From assembly GCF_002843175.1 (NCBI RefSeq), contig NZ_PJEO01000049.1, positions 52,342 through 116,341 of the forward strand: DNA of 64,000 nucleotides, written 5' to 3'. Below the pieces are notes generated by a model, which had not been told where the DNA came from, did not search any database, and worked only from the letters and a program-made list of their open reading frames with translations. This document shows positions 9,731 to 19,034 of this stretch, in pieces. The position numbers and the translations under genes were made by a program. Numbering within the stretch: the stretch's first letter is position 1; every line of letters starts with the position of its first letter. This stretch comes from Confluentibacter flavum. Lineage in GTDB: Bacteria; Bacteroidota; Bacteroidia; Flavobacteriales; Flavobacteriaceae.

Positions 9731-11050
9731 ATGTCCAGTTTAAAGGAATTAATTATCTTAGATGCACAAAATGAATACGAAAGTGCATACGATTTGTCAG
9801 TAAACAGAAACTTTTCAACCCCCAAAATCTACTCAGCCAACGATGATTTAAAAAAGCGCTGGTATATTTATTTTTCCTTCCGAGACCCAAAGTTAGGTAA
9901 GATGAAACGGGTAACTCCATTTTATGGTAATGCCAATAAGTACAAAACAAAGGAAGAAAGATTGTCCGTTTTAGTTACTTATAGAAAAGTATTATTAAAG
10001 CTCTTAAAACAGGGGTATAATCCATTTGTGGACAATACGGAACTATATCTCCAAATACGTTGTAAAGCTTTAATTAAAGAAGATCAAAATTCTAAAAAAG
10101 ATTCAAGTAACAGTTTAACAGCTGTTGTTGAAAAACCAATAATGAATTTGAAGGAAGCGTTCGATTTTGGATTGAAGCAAAAAGAGAAGCTTGTAAATTC
10201 AACTACAAAAAGAGGCTATGATAACCATGTTAAGAATTTTTTAGAATGGCTTAATGACAATCACCCAGAGGTTAAAACCATAGATACATTAAACAAGCAA
10301 ATAGTCTCTGGATTTTTAAATGACGTTTTAGACAAAACCAGTGCTAGAAATAGAAATAATTATCGAACAGATTTAAGTAGTATTATGCAGGTGTTGGAAG
10401 ACAATGATATTATAGCATCAAACTTCATTAAGAAAATACCTGTATTAAAATCGATACCCGAAAGAAATAAAACCTATACAAACAAAACTCAGGAAGAAAT
10501 ATTTGAATGTTTAGAAAAGAAGGATCCGATACTCTTGCTTTATATCAAATTTATCTCCTATAACTTTCTACGCCCCATCGAGGTGTCTAGACTGACCATA
10601 GGCGATATAAATATAAAAGAGAGAACCATTCAGTTTAAAGCAAAAAATAGCCCATTAAAAACTAAGATAATACCAGAAATATTGTGGGATGATTTACCAG
10701 ATTTATCTAAGTTAAGTAAAGATTTGGTCTTGTTCACGCCCGACCAAATTGGTGGTATTTGGGAAACTGAAACAGGTAATAGAAGAGACTACTTTTCAAA
10801 GCGTTTCAAAAAGGTAGTAAAAGATCCTTTTGGGTTGAGCAAAGATTATGGATTATACAGTTTCAGGCATACCTATATTACCAAGTTGTATAGAGCACTG
10901 ATGATAAATTCATCCCCTTTTGAGGCAAAAAGTAAGCTTTTGCTTATAACAGGGCATACCTCTATGACAGCACTTGAAAAATACCTGCGAGATATAGATG
11001 CTGAATTACCGGCAGATTATTCAGAAATGTTAAAGAACACACATGAGTAA
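9731..11050 (+). CDS. int: Tyrosine recombinase / integrase of the island
   Basis: A protein of 439 residues. It has an N-terminal arm-binding-like region, a SAM-like core-binding domain (about 145-240) and a C-terminal catalytic domain. Visible catalytic residues are R281 (FLRPIE), R379 in YSFRHT (the usual box II His is Tyr here), H409 in TGHTS, and the nucleophile Y418 in LEKYLR. It should catalyse integration and excision between the tRNA-fMet 3' end and the island ends. The ATG abuts the T tract of the preceding terminator, so the message is either leaderless or made by read-through from the tRNA. The next gene overlaps its end by 8 bp. Confidence 0.93.
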   Translation: MSSLKELIILDAQNEYESAYDLSVNRNFSTPKIYSANDDLKKRWYIYFSFRDPKLGKMKRVTPFYGNANKYKTKEERLSVLVTYRKVLLKLLKQGYNPFVDNTELYLQIRCKALIKEDQNSKKDSSNSLTAVVEKPIMNLKEAFDFGLKQKEKLVNSTTKRGYDNHVKNFLEWLNDNHPEVKTIDTLNKQIVSGFLNDVLDKTSARNRNNYRTDLSSIMQVLEDNDIIASNFIKKIPVLKSIPERNKTYTNKTQEEIFECLEKKDPILLLYIKFISYNFLRPIEVSRLTIGDINIKERTIQFKAKNSPLKTKIIPEILWDDLPDLSKLSKDLVLFTPDQIGGIWETETGNRRDYFSKRFKKVVKDPFGLSKDYGLYSFRHTYITKLYRALMINSSPFEAKSKLLLITGHTSMTALEKYLRDIDAELPADYSEMLKNTHE

Positions 11051-11768
11051 GCCGACTCTACATCAATTTTATTTAAGCCTAATTCCTAACCTGGTATCAG
11101 AGTTGTTTTTCTTTATACCCAAAAATGAAATTAGGGAGGATATAATTGAGAAACTTGATTTTTTAAAAACAAACGATATTTTCAATAAAGTATATGTAAT
11201 AGATTATTATCAAGGTCCTATCGAATTTAAAAAGGGTAGGGATAATAGACGCCTTCTATTAAAGGAAAGTGATCTGGATAAGAATATGTTTCAATTATTG
11301 GAAAAGAAAAGCGACGTACCACCCCATGAATTTAACTATGTGTTAGATAAATATTTTGAATTGGCAGAATGTTTATTTTATATAACCCATTGGATGGATA
11401 ACAACATAACTCAAATACTTCAAGTAGATGACACTTCCGCAGGGATATTCTACTTACAGTATACAAGCTACAAAAAACACTTCGAGATCTTAGTAAAGAA
11501 CTTATACCCTACCAAAGACATTATACCAAAAGGAAACTTCAATGCCCTAGAATTAATAGACACCTATTTTCCAGATATAACAAGTCAGTACAACATTTCC
11601 ACAGATTACCCCACACTTACACACTCCACTTTAGAAAGGGGGCGGGGGCAGGAGGAAAAGCTACCGCCATTAAAGAAAACCAAAAAATCACCACTAATTA
11701 CGGACATAGAAGCCGAAAAAATATTGTTGGAAAAAGTATTTAATTTAGATTTAAATAAATTAAAATGA
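11043..11768 (+). CDS. Hypothetical protein coupled to the integrase
   Basis: A protein of 241 residues with no recognised domain. It is mostly helical by composition, with no signal peptide or membrane span, and a lysine-rich C-terminal third. The start overlaps the integrase stop by 8 bp, so the two are translated together. That points to a role in the recombination or maintenance of the element (for example an accessory or directionality factor), but nothing in the sequence proves it. Confidence 0.7.
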   Translation: MSKPTLHQFYLSLIPNLVSELFFFIPKNEIREDIIEKLDFLKTNDIFNKVYVIDYYQGPIEFKKGRDNRRLLLKESDLDKNMFQLLEKKSDVPPHEFNYVLDKYFELAECLFYITHWMDNNITQILQVDDTSAGIFYLQYTSYKKHFEILVKNLYPTKDIIPKGNFNALELIDTYFPDITSQYNISTDYPTLTHSTLERGRGQEEKLPPLKKTKKSPLITDIEAEKILLEKVFNLDLNKLK

Positions 11769-11807
11769 AAATTATGCGTAAATTACACGTATAATTGACT
11801 CATAATA

Positions 11808-12230
11808 ATGAAAAAATCAGAAATTTGCCTGCATTGCAACGGCGATTACACCCCCACCAGACGCGGCGTGCAAAAGTTTTGCTCCCAATCGTGCAAATCT
11901 CGGTATTGGTATTTGAAACAGAATTTTGGGAACAAAGAAGTAACCGTTAAAGACCAAAGTATTGTTGCACCGCAAAACTTAAAGGTTGAAAAAATGAGTT
12001 TAGCAGGCGTTGGGAACGCAGCTGCCGGAGTTGCAGTTGTAGAAGTAGCAAAGTATCTTGCCACTTCACCTGAAAACAAGCCTGCGACAAAAAAGGATAT
12101 ACAAGAACTTAAATCATTATTGATTAGTGGTGAACGTTATTTGCCTGTTAATAATGTTCCAAATGATGGTTTTGGTAGAAAACCGTACTACGATGTTGAA
12201 ACTGGAGATGTGGTTTATTTATTTGTTTAA
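11808..12230 (+). CDS. Small zinc-finger-like protein of the island
   Basis: A protein of 140 residues. The N-terminus carries CLHCNGDYTPTRRGVQKFCS and then CKSRYW, a four-cysteine treble-clef-like finger with the CSxSCxxRYW form seen in small proteins beside flavobacterial integrases. A short hydrophobic Ala/Val-rich stretch (about 64-78) and an Asp/Glu/Lys-rich tail follow. It probably binds nucleic acid. It is the third gene after the integrase and the last plus-strand gene before the convergent pca operon. Confidence 0.65.
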   Translation: MKKSEICLHCNGDYTPTRRGVQKFCSQSCKSRYWYLKQNFGNKEVTVKDQSIVAPQNLKVEKMSLAGVGNAAAGVAVVEVAKYLATSPENKPATKKDIQELKSLLISGERYLPVNNVPNDGFGRKPYYDVETGDVVYLFV

Positions 12231-12271
12231 TAAATATGGCTTTCTTTTTCTAAATCATTTTTCACAAAATT

Positions 12272-13483
12272 TTAAATAGTCTTATTTTCAATAATAATGC
12301 TATACCCCATGCCAACACCCACACACATAGTAGCTAAAGCGTATTTTCCTCCTGAACGGATTAATTGGTTTGTAGCAGCTTGAACAATTCGTGTGCCAGA
12401 CATTCCTAATGGGTGACCAATAGCAATGGCTCCTCCGTTCGGATTAATTCTAGGGTCGTTATCGTCTAATCCTAATTGTCTTGTACATGCTAATGCTTGA
12501 GCAGAAAATGCTTCGTTAAATTCCATGACATCCATGTCGCTAAGTTTTAGTCCTGCTTTTTTTAGTACTTTTTTAGTTGCTTCTACAGGGCCGATTCCCA
12601 TTATTTTTGGTTCAACACCAACAACAGCAGACGCCACAATTCTGGCCTTAGGTTTTAAGTTGTATTTTTTCAATGCTTCTTCTGAAACCACTAACATAGC
12701 AGCTGCACCATCATTTAATCCAGAAGCATTACCAGCAGTTACAGTGCCGTCCTTTTTAAAAACGGTACGAAGTTTTGCTAAAGTCTCTAGTGTTGTACTT
12801 GGTCTTATAAATTCATCTGTATCAACAATAATAGAATTTCCTTTTCTTTGAGGAATTTCAACAGAAATAATTTCTTCAGCCAAAATGCCATTTTTTTGTG
12901 CTCTAGTTGCTTTCATTTGAGAATTGTAAGCGAATAAATCTTGGTCTTCTCTAGATATAGAAAACAATTCTGCCAAATTTTCGGCTGTAATCCCCATGGC
13001 ATCTGTTCCATACAACTCATGTAATTTGGGATTTACAAAACGCCATCCGAAACTAGAATCTTCCATCTTAGAATCATTTCCAAAGGCTGATGATGCTTTT
13101 GAAATCACAAAAGGTCCACGAGACATATGCTCCATACCACCAGCAATGAATACATCGCCATCATTAGCTTTTATGGCTCTATTTGCATGAATGATAGCCG
13201 ACATCCCAGAGGAGCAAAGTCTGTTAATTGTTTCTCCAGGTACAGAGTAGGGGAGACCCGCTAATAATAGAGACATACGAGCAACGTTACGGTTGTCTTC
13301 TCCTGCTTGATTATGGCAACCCAAAATAACATCATCAATGGCATCTTTTGGTATGTTTGGATACTTTTCTAATAATGCTTTTATGGGAATAGCAGCTAAA
13401 TCATCTGCTCTTACAGGAGCTAAAACCCCTTTAAAACTTCCTATGGGTGTTCTTAATGCATCAACTATATAGGCTTCTCTCAT
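12272..13483 (-). CDS. pcaF: 3-oxoadipyl-CoA thiolase
   Basis: A protein of 403 residues of the thiolase family. The nucleophilic Cys lies in NRLCSSGMSA (near residue 88), GHPLGMSGTR carries the catalytic His, and CVGVGMGYS holds the second Cys. The stretch GCHNQAGEDNRNVARM is the form found in 3-oxoadipyl-CoA thiolases rather than acetoacetyl-CoA thiolases. It cleaves 3-oxoadipyl-CoA to succinyl-CoA and acetyl-CoA, the last step of the beta-ketoadipate pathway. It is the last gene of the pca operon, 6 bp after the CoA-transferase gene. Confidence 0.92.
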   Translation of the reverse strand: MREAYIVDALRTPIGSFKGVLAPVRADDLAAIPIKALLEKYPNIPKDAIDDVILGCHNQAGEDNRNVARMSLLLAGLPYSVPGETINRLCSSGMSAIIHANRAIKANDGDVFIAGGMEHMSRGPFVISKASSAFGNDSKMEDSSFGWRFVNPKLHELYGTDAMGITAENLAELFSISREDQDLFAYNSQMKATRAQKNGILAEEIISVEIPQRKGNSIIVDTDEFIRPSTTLETLAKLRTVFKKDGTVTAGNASGLNDGAAAMLVVSEEALKKYNLKPKARIVASAVVGVEPKIMGIGPVEATKKVLKKAGLKLSDMDVMEFNEAFSAQALACTRQLGLDDNDPRINPNGGAIAIGHPLGMSGTRIVQAATNQLIRSGGKYALATMCVGVGMGYSIIIENKTI

Positions 13484-13489
13484 CTTTTT

Positions 13490-14836
13490 TTAATTAAGTT
13501 TTTCAATAAATTTAGCTTCCGTTTTAGCTCTAATTTCTTCGAGTGAACTTCCTGGTAAAATTTCAATTAGAGTTAATTGGCCATCAATAAATTTAAAAAC
13601 CGCCAATTCGGTAATTAGTATATCTACACAATTATAATCGGTAATAGGTAAGGTACATTTGTTTACTACTTTTGATGTTCCAGACCTATCTGTGTGACTT
13701 AAAGTTATAATTAATTTTTTAGCACCCGACGCTAAATCCATGGCGCCTCCAACCCCTAATAAAGGCTTTCCTGGAACGGACCAATTGGCTAGATTGCCTG
13801 AGGCGTCAACTTCTAATCCTCCCATGATAGCGACATCGATATGACCACCGCGTATCATGGCAAAACTATCGGCACTGTCAAAGTAGCTACTTCCAGGTAA
13901 GGCCGTTACTGGAACTTTTCCAGCATTTACAGGGTAGAACATGGCGCCCCTACCATCTACTGGTTCTGGCCCCACACCAAGCATCCCATTTTCGGTATGT
14001 AAAATTATACTATCTTTTGGTTTTATAAGGTCTGCTACTAGGGTTGGTATACCAATACCTAAATTTACAACATCACCTTTATTTAATTCAGCGAAAGCTC
14101 TTTTAGCCATATTCATACGCTTCTCATCAATGACTTTAGACGAACCTACAGATGCCGAAGTGCCTAAATCTTTTTCAGATAAAGTTTTCTGAACTAAATA
14201 ATCAACAAAACAACCTGGTGTGTGAATTTGGTTAGGGTCAATGTCTCCGACCGGAACAATTTCTTGAACTTCAGCAATAACAATATCTGCTGCAGTAGCC
14301 ATGGCTCTATTGAAATTTTGCTCAGTCATTCTGTACTGTAAATTTCCAGCAGTATCGGCTTTCCAAGCTCTAATAATAGCTATGTTACCACGAATTCCTT
14401 CAATGAAAACTTGTTCTACACCATTAATAATTTTGGTTTCCCTGCCTTCAGCAATTAAAGTGCCTGCCGATGTTGGTGTGTAAAAACCTCCAATACCAGC
14501 GCCTCCAGCACGAATGGCTTCTGCTAAAGTGCCTTGAGGTAATAATTCATATTCAATAGTACGAGATTGAGCCGCTTTCACTGCTTCTGGATTGGATGTA
14601 AAAAAAGAACCAATCATTTTTTTTAGTTGGCCATTATTTAACAAACGACCACCACCCATATTGGGTTCGCCAACATTATTAGCAATAAATGTTAGGTCTT
14701 TAGTTTTTGTTTCAGCCAATGCATGTATAATATCAACAGGGCTTCCTGTCATTCCAAAACCGCCTCCAAGAATAACATCGCCATCTTTTACCAATGCAGC
14801 AGCTTCTTTTGCGGTTATTTGTGGTACTTTTTTCAT
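13490..14836 (-). CDS. pcaIJ: 3-oxoadipate CoA-transferase, fused A and B subunits
   Basis: A protein of 448 residues that fuses the two subunits normally encoded by pcaI and pcaJ. The A part (about 1-220) has [10 protein letters not shown] and the GGxGxGGFYTPT segment. The B part (about 235-448) has [12 protein letters not shown] and the active-site Glu in ENGMLGVGP. It moves CoA from succinyl-CoA to 3-oxoadipate. The linker is short (about 225-240). The same organism keeps an unfused A/B pair at 22239-23685. It is co-directional with pobA (10 bp) and pcaF (6 bp). Substrate assignment rests on operon context. Confidence 0.9.
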   Translation of the reverse strand: MKKVPQITAKEAAALVKDGDVILGGGFGMTGSPVDIIHALAETKTKDLTFIANNVGEPNMGGGRLLNNGQLKKMIGSFFTSNPEAVKAAQSRTIEYELLPQGTLAEAIRAGGAGIGGFYTPTSAGTLIAEGRETKIINGVEQVFIEGIRGNIAIIRAWKADTAGNLQYRMTEQNFNRAMATAADIVIAEVQEIVPVGDIDPNQIHTPGCFVDYLVQKTLSEKDLGTSASVGSSKVIDEKRMNMAKRAFAELNKGDVVNLGIGIPTLVADLIKPKDSIILHTENGMLGVGPEPVDGRGAMFYPVNAGKVPVTALPGSSYFDSADSFAMIRGGHIDVAIMGGLEVDASGNLANWSVPGKPLLGVGGAMDLASGAKKLIITLSHTDRSGTSKVVNKCTLPITDYNCVDILITELAVFKFIDGQLTLIEILPGSSLEEIRAKTEAKFIEKLN

Positions 14837-14846
14837 TTATATAATG

Positions 14847-16040
14847 TTATGATTCAAACGATTCAAAAGGCAGTCCTACATAATTCTCGGCAATGGTTGT
14901 TTTATAGGCTTTTGACATTTTTATATAATCTATTTTTGCTTTTTGTAATCTGTAAGTATACGATCCGTGTTCATCTTGTTTATGAAAAAGCGTTGTCATA
15001 AAGTTTGAAAAATCTTGTGCTCTCCAAATTCTTTTCAAGGCTTGTTCAGTATAGTTATCAAGAAATTCGGTAGAATTGTTTTTGTAAAAACCTACAAATC
15101 CATCTACCAAGTGTTTAACATCTGCAACAGCTAAATTTAATCCTTTTCCACCTGTTGGAGGCACAATATGACCAGCATCACCTGCTAAAAACAAATTTCC
15201 TGAGCGTAAATTGTCAATCATGTGACTGCGCATGGGAGTTATGCTTTTATCGAAAATAGGACCAGATTTTAGTTTCCATCCTTTAGTCGCTAAGCGTGTT
15301 GAAAGTTCTTTCCAAATGCGCTCATCAGGCCAATCTTCTAAGTTTTCATCATTATCAACTTGCAAGTACAAACGGCTAACGGTTTCAGAACGCAGGCTGT
15401 GTAATGCAAATCCATTTTTATGATGGGCATAAATTAATTCGTCTGTAGATGGTGCTACATTTGCTAGAATACCTAACCAACTAAATGGATATGTAATGTC
15501 ATAAGATTTATAACTGTCTTTTGGCATTGTTTTTCTGCCAATACCATGAAAACCATCGCAAGCAGCAACAAAATCGCATTCTAGAATACCTGCTTCACCA
15601 TTTTTTTCAAAGTGAATTTTTGGACTATCTGTATCAAAATCGACTATTTCTTTAGCTCCAGTTTCAAAGTAAAGTTGTTCGCCTTGATCCAACCAAGCAT
15701 CTGTAAGGTCTTTAACAACTTCTTGTTGTCCGTAAATAGTTATTTTTCTTCCACTTGTAAGTTCAGAAAAAGGAACATGTATACGTTCTTCGTCAAAACT
15801 TAAATACACGCCATCATGTTCAATACCTTCTTTTTCAAGACGACTACTTAAACCAAGTGATTTAATTATATCGACAGTATTTTGTTCTAATAATCCTGCT
15901 CTTACTCTTGCTTCTACGTATTCTCTGGAACGCAGTTCTAATATAACAGATGAGATGCCATGTTTTTTAAGCCAATGTGCTAAAACTAATCCGGCAGGGC
16001 CAGCTCCAATAATGCCTACTTGAGTTTTTATTGTTTTCAT
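14847..16040 (-). CDS. pobA: 4-hydroxybenzoate 3-monooxygenase
   Basis: A flavoprotein of 397 residues, the normal PobA length. It shows the FAD dinucleotide motif GAGPAG (about 11-16), the DG motif CDGFHGIG, and GDAGHIVPPTGGKGLNLA near residue 290, all diagnostic of p-hydroxybenzoate hydroxylase. It hydroxylates 4-hydroxybenzoate to protocatechuate with NAD(P)H and O2. Placing pobA inside the pca operon links 4-hydroxybenzoate directly to ring cleavage by PcaGH. Neighbour spacing is 10 bp on each side. Confidence 0.95.
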   Translation of the reverse strand: MKTIKTQVGIIGAGPAGLVLAHWLKKHGISSVILELRSREYVEARVRAGLLEQNTVDIIKSLGLSSRLEKEGIEHDGVYLSFDEERIHVPFSELTSGRKITIYGQQEVVKDLTDAWLDQGEQLYFETGAKEIVDFDTDSPKIHFEKNGEAGILECDFVAACDGFHGIGRKTMPKDSYKSYDITYPFSWLGILANVAPSTDELIYAHHKNGFALHSLRSETVSRLYLQVDNDENLEDWPDERIWKELSTRLATKGWKLKSGPIFDKSITPMRSHMIDNLRSGNLFLAGDAGHIVPPTGGKGLNLAVADVKHLVDGFVGFYKNNSTEFLDNYTEQALKRIWRAQDFSNFMTTLFHKQDEHGSYTYRLQKAKIDYIKMSKAYKTTIAENYVGLPFESFES

Positions 16041-16050
16041 TTTTTGGATA

Positions 16051-17175
16051 TTATTTTCCTAATTCATTAAATACTTCTTCTGCCGTGTGAATAGCTTCGT
16101 TTGCAGCTGGAAGTCCGCAATAAATACCTGATTGCATAATAACTTCCATAATTTCGTTTTTTGTAACACCATTATTAAAAGCCGCTTTAATGTGCATTTT
16201 AAATTCAGGTTTTCTATTCAAAGGAATGAGCATAGCAAGCGTAATTAAACTTCTGTTATGTTTAGATAATCCTGGTCGCGTCCAGATTTCTCCCCAAGCA
16301 TAGTTGGAAATGAATTCTTGAAAGTCTCCATTAAATTCGTTTTTATTATTGTTGGATTTATCTACATGGGCATCTCCTAAAACGGTTCGTCTAACATGCA
16401 TACCTCTGTCAAATGCGTCTTTACCAACTATAAAATTGATAAGTAATTCTGAATATATTTTTGGAACTTCTGTACTTGCTAGATGCCTAGCATTTACTAT
16501 TTCAACTTTTGAATTTACAATTTCTAAAGTCATTTTTTGAGCAGCTATAGGATCAGTAACAGTGTCTTCATTACCTGTAATGATTAATGTTTCTGTTGAA
16601 ATGTTTTTAATGGTCTCTCTAAAATCGGCATCTCTTACAGCTGCACAGCAGTTGGTGTATCCTAAAGGGTTGTTTGCTATAAACTTGGCCTTAACTTTTC
16701 CAACAGTGTTTATGTTTGTTTTTCTGAAGTCATCTGTAAACCATCGTTCAATAGTGCTATCAATAATCGAGCTCATACCATGTTCTGATATGGTTTGGAT
16801 GCGCTCGTTCCAGCGTTGGTCATCACCAATTTTACTGTCCGTATTGCTAATTATGAGTTTTAATAGGCGTTCAGGATGATTTATCCCTAACCATTGACCA
16901 ATTAAGCCTCCCATAGAAAGACCGCAGAAGTACACTTTGTCAAGCTCTAATGCATCTAATAAATCAATAACATCTTGTCCGAGTAATGCAATATTGTATG
17001 GGTGTTTTGTTACTTCACTACCGCCATGGCCTCGTGTATCATACTGTAAAACTCGAAAATAGGGAAGTAGGTAGGGAACTAATTCATCCCACATACTCAT
17101 ATCAGCACCTAATGAGTTAGAAAACACCAATACCGGACTGTTCGGTGTACCTTGAATTTTATAATTTGTCTTCAT
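16051..17175 (-). CDS. pcaL: Fused 3-oxoadipate enol-lactonase / 4-carboxymuconolactone decarboxylase
   Basis: A fusion of 374 residues. The N-terminal alpha/beta hydrolase (about 1-250) has the nucleophile elbow GLSMGG and corresponds to PcaD. The C-terminal part (about 255-374) is a carboxymuconolactone decarboxylase domain with GMHVRRTVLGDAHVD and HIKAAFNNGVT, corresponding to PcaC. Together they turn 4-carboxymuconolactone into 3-oxoadipate. PcaD-PcaC fusions are known as PcaL in actinobacteria. I start it at the ATG at 17173-17175 (MKTNYKIQG), one base after the pcaB stop, rather than at an upstream in-frame codon inside pcaB. Confidence 0.93.
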   Translation of the reverse strand: MKTNYKIQGTPNSPVLVFSNSLGADMSMWDELVPYLLPYFRVLQYDTRGHGGSEVTKHPYNIALLGQDVIDLLDALELDKVYFCGLSMGGLIGQWLGINHPERLLKLIISNTDSKIGDDQRWNERIQTISEHGMSSIIDSTIERWFTDDFRKTNINTVGKVKAKFIANNPLGYTNCCAAVRDADFRETIKNISTETLIITGNEDTVTDPIAAQKMTLEIVNSKVEIVNARHLASTEVPKIYSELLINFIVGKDAFDRGMHVRRTVLGDAHVDKSNNNKNEFNGDFQEFISNYAWGEIWTRPGLSKHNRSLITLAMLIPLNRKPEFKMHIKAAFNNGVTKNEIMEVIMQSGIYCGLPAANEAIHTAEEVFNELGK

Positions 17176-17176
17176 T

Positions 17177-18490
17177 TTAGTTCTTATATGATTTGAGTAT
17201 TTTCTCAACCCATTCTATACTGTTTCCAATAACATTTTCTGGTTTAAACAGTTCCTCAATATTTTCGATTTCAGGATGAGCCTCTGAAATAATTTCTTTT
17301 AAGTGCTTACCACTGGAAATCGATAGCTGGCAGGATTTTTTAATGGCCTCGTGCGCTTGCATTTTACCTATAGTTTTAGATAATATAAAAGACACTTTTT
17401 CAGCATAAATAAGACCGTTTGTTATTTCAATATTTTTAAGCATACGCTTACTGTCAACTTCAAGATTTTGGATTAAATCGATACTTTTTTCCAAAGAACC
17501 TGCGGTTAAACCTATTAATTGTGTAAGTGTTTCCCATTCGGCATGCCAATATCCTGCTGAACGTTCATGTTCTTGAATCATTGCAGATAACATGGTTGAA
17601 ACAAGTCCAGGCGTGCGGGTGCTATTGCTTAAAATGAGAGCACATGTTACTGGATTTCGTTTGTGAGGCATGGTGCTAGAACCACCTTTATCTTCTTGAG
17701 CACCTTCAAAGACTTCGGCAACTTCTGTTTGCATCATTAAAGAAATATCTTTCGCAATTTTCCCCAAAGTCCCACTTAATATGCCCAATATGCAAGAGAA
17801 TTCATTTAAATCGTCTCTTTGTGATTGCCAGGGGAAGGCGTTTCTCAAACCTAAATTGTTGGCGAATTTTGATTGAACATCCTCAGTAATATGGTTGTTT
17901 CCGCTTCCTACGGCACCACCCAATTGTATTTGTAATACATCATTTTTAACAGTTTGTAATCTTAGTCTAGATCGTGTAATGCTTTCTAACCAACCTGCTG
18001 TTTTTAAACCAAATGTTATGGGGCGTGCCTGTTGAAGCAGGGTACGACCAACCATTATAGTATTTTTGTGTTCTTTTGTTAATGTAATTAAAGCAGTTTC
18101 TAAAGTGTTTAACTTATCTTCCATCCAAGAAATAGTTTTCTTGATGGTAAGTATGGAAGCGGTATCAATAATATCCTGACTGGTAGCACCAAAATGCACA
18201 TATTTTGAAGCCTCAAAATTAGAAGTCTTAATAACTTTTGTAAGCTCTTTAACTAAAGGTATGGCAGCATTTCCGCCTAATTTTATATCAGATTTTATTT
18301 TGTTTATATCTATAAAATCAACGTTACAACTTATTGAAATAATTTTGGCAGCGTCTGCTGGTATGATGCCTAATGCTGCCTGAGCATTTGCAAGAGCAGC
18401 TTCAACTTTAAGCATTTCTGCAATGGCACTTCTTTCTGAAAGTAGCAGATTGATATCATTAGCGTAAAACGTATCGGAGTATATAGACAT
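17177..18490 (-). CDS. pcaB: 3-carboxy-cis,cis-muconate cycloisomerase
   Basis: A protein of 437 residues from the aspartase/fumarase superfamily with the signature GSSTMPHKRNP near residue 270, plus HFGATSQD and the C-terminal ADSL-like domain. It converts 3-carboxymuconate to 4-carboxymuconolactone. The start used (MSIYSDTFYAND at 18488-18490) matches family N-termini. A longer in-frame version would run 13 codons into pcaG and has no family similarity. It lies between pcaG (10 bp) and pcaL (1 bp). Confidence 0.92.
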   Translation of the reverse strand: MSIYSDTFYANDINLLLSERSAIAEMLKVEAALANAQAALGIIPADAAKIISISCNVDFIDINKIKSDIKLGGNAAIPLVKELTKVIKTSNFEASKYVHFGATSQDIIDTASILTIKKTISWMEDKLNTLETALITLTKEHKNTIMVGRTLLQQARPITFGLKTAGWLESITRSRLRLQTVKNDVLQIQLGGAVGSGNNHITEDVQSKFANNLGLRNAFPWQSQRDDLNEFSCILGILSGTLGKIAKDISLMMQTEVAEVFEGAQEDKGGSSTMPHKRNPVTCALILSNSTRTPGLVSTMLSAMIQEHERSAGYWHAEWETLTQLIGLTAGSLEKSIDLIQNLEVDSKRMLKNIEITNGLIYAEKVSFILSKTIGKMQAHEAIKKSCQLSISSGKHLKEIISEAHPEIENIEELFKPENVIGNSIEWVEKILKSYKN

Positions 18491-18500
18491 TGGATGTATT

Positions 18501-19025
18501 TTATATTTGAAAAAAGACCGTTTCGTCTGGTCCTTGCATATGAATATTAAATTCATAACCTTTTTCTGTTTTATTGGCAATTAGCGTTTGTCTTCTTTCT
18601 TTTGAAACGGATTGAAGTATGCTGTCTTTTTCATTTAATACATCTTCATCAGAAAAATAAATTCGAGTGTATGAATGTAATAACTGTCCACGCATAAAAA
18701 TGATGACATTTATAAAGGGTGCTTGCTTGTTAACAGAATTAGGTTTTAAAGTAGTAAAAGAAAATTGGTTATTTTCCTCCGTACCCGTGCCATATCTGCC
18801 AAATAATTGATTTTTACCATCGTTTTGCCATAATTCTATCATGGCATCATTTATAGTTTGCCCTTCGCCATCATAAACTTTTCCATAAATATTAATAGCA
18901 TTGGCATCTTCAGACATTTTATTGTCTACCCAACTCCTGAAATTATATCCGTATTGAATAGGGGTAAGGCCATACGCAAAGTAAGGGCCTATGGTTTGTG
19001 ACGGAGTTTGTTGTTTTAAATTCAC
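18501..19025 (-). CDS. pcaG: Protocatechuate 3,4-dioxygenase alpha subunit
   Basis: A protein of 174 residues. QTPSQTIGPYFAYGL at the N-terminus and the beta-sandwich core with IELWQNDGKNQLFGRYGTG are the pattern of PcaG; the alpha subunit lacks the iron ligands. It pairs with PcaH to form the intradiol dioxygenase that opens protocatechuate between the two hydroxyls. It lies 9 bp after pcaH. Confidence 0.93.
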   Translation of the reverse strand: MNLKQQTPSQTIGPYFAYGLTPIQYGYNFRSWVDNKMSEDANAINIYGKVYDGEGQTINDAMIELWQNDGKNQLFGRYGTGTEENNQFSFTTLKPNSVNKQAPFINVIIFMRGQLLHSYTRIYFSDEDVLNEKDSILQSVSKERRQTLIANKTEKGYEFNIHMQGPDETVFFQI

Positions 19026-19034
19026 GATACTATT

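Noticed and set aside
18491..18580. Upstream 30-codon extension of pcaB
   Set aside because: It runs back through the intergenic gap into the end of pcaG and bears no resemblance to the family N-terminus; MSIYSDTFYAND at 18490 is the natural start.
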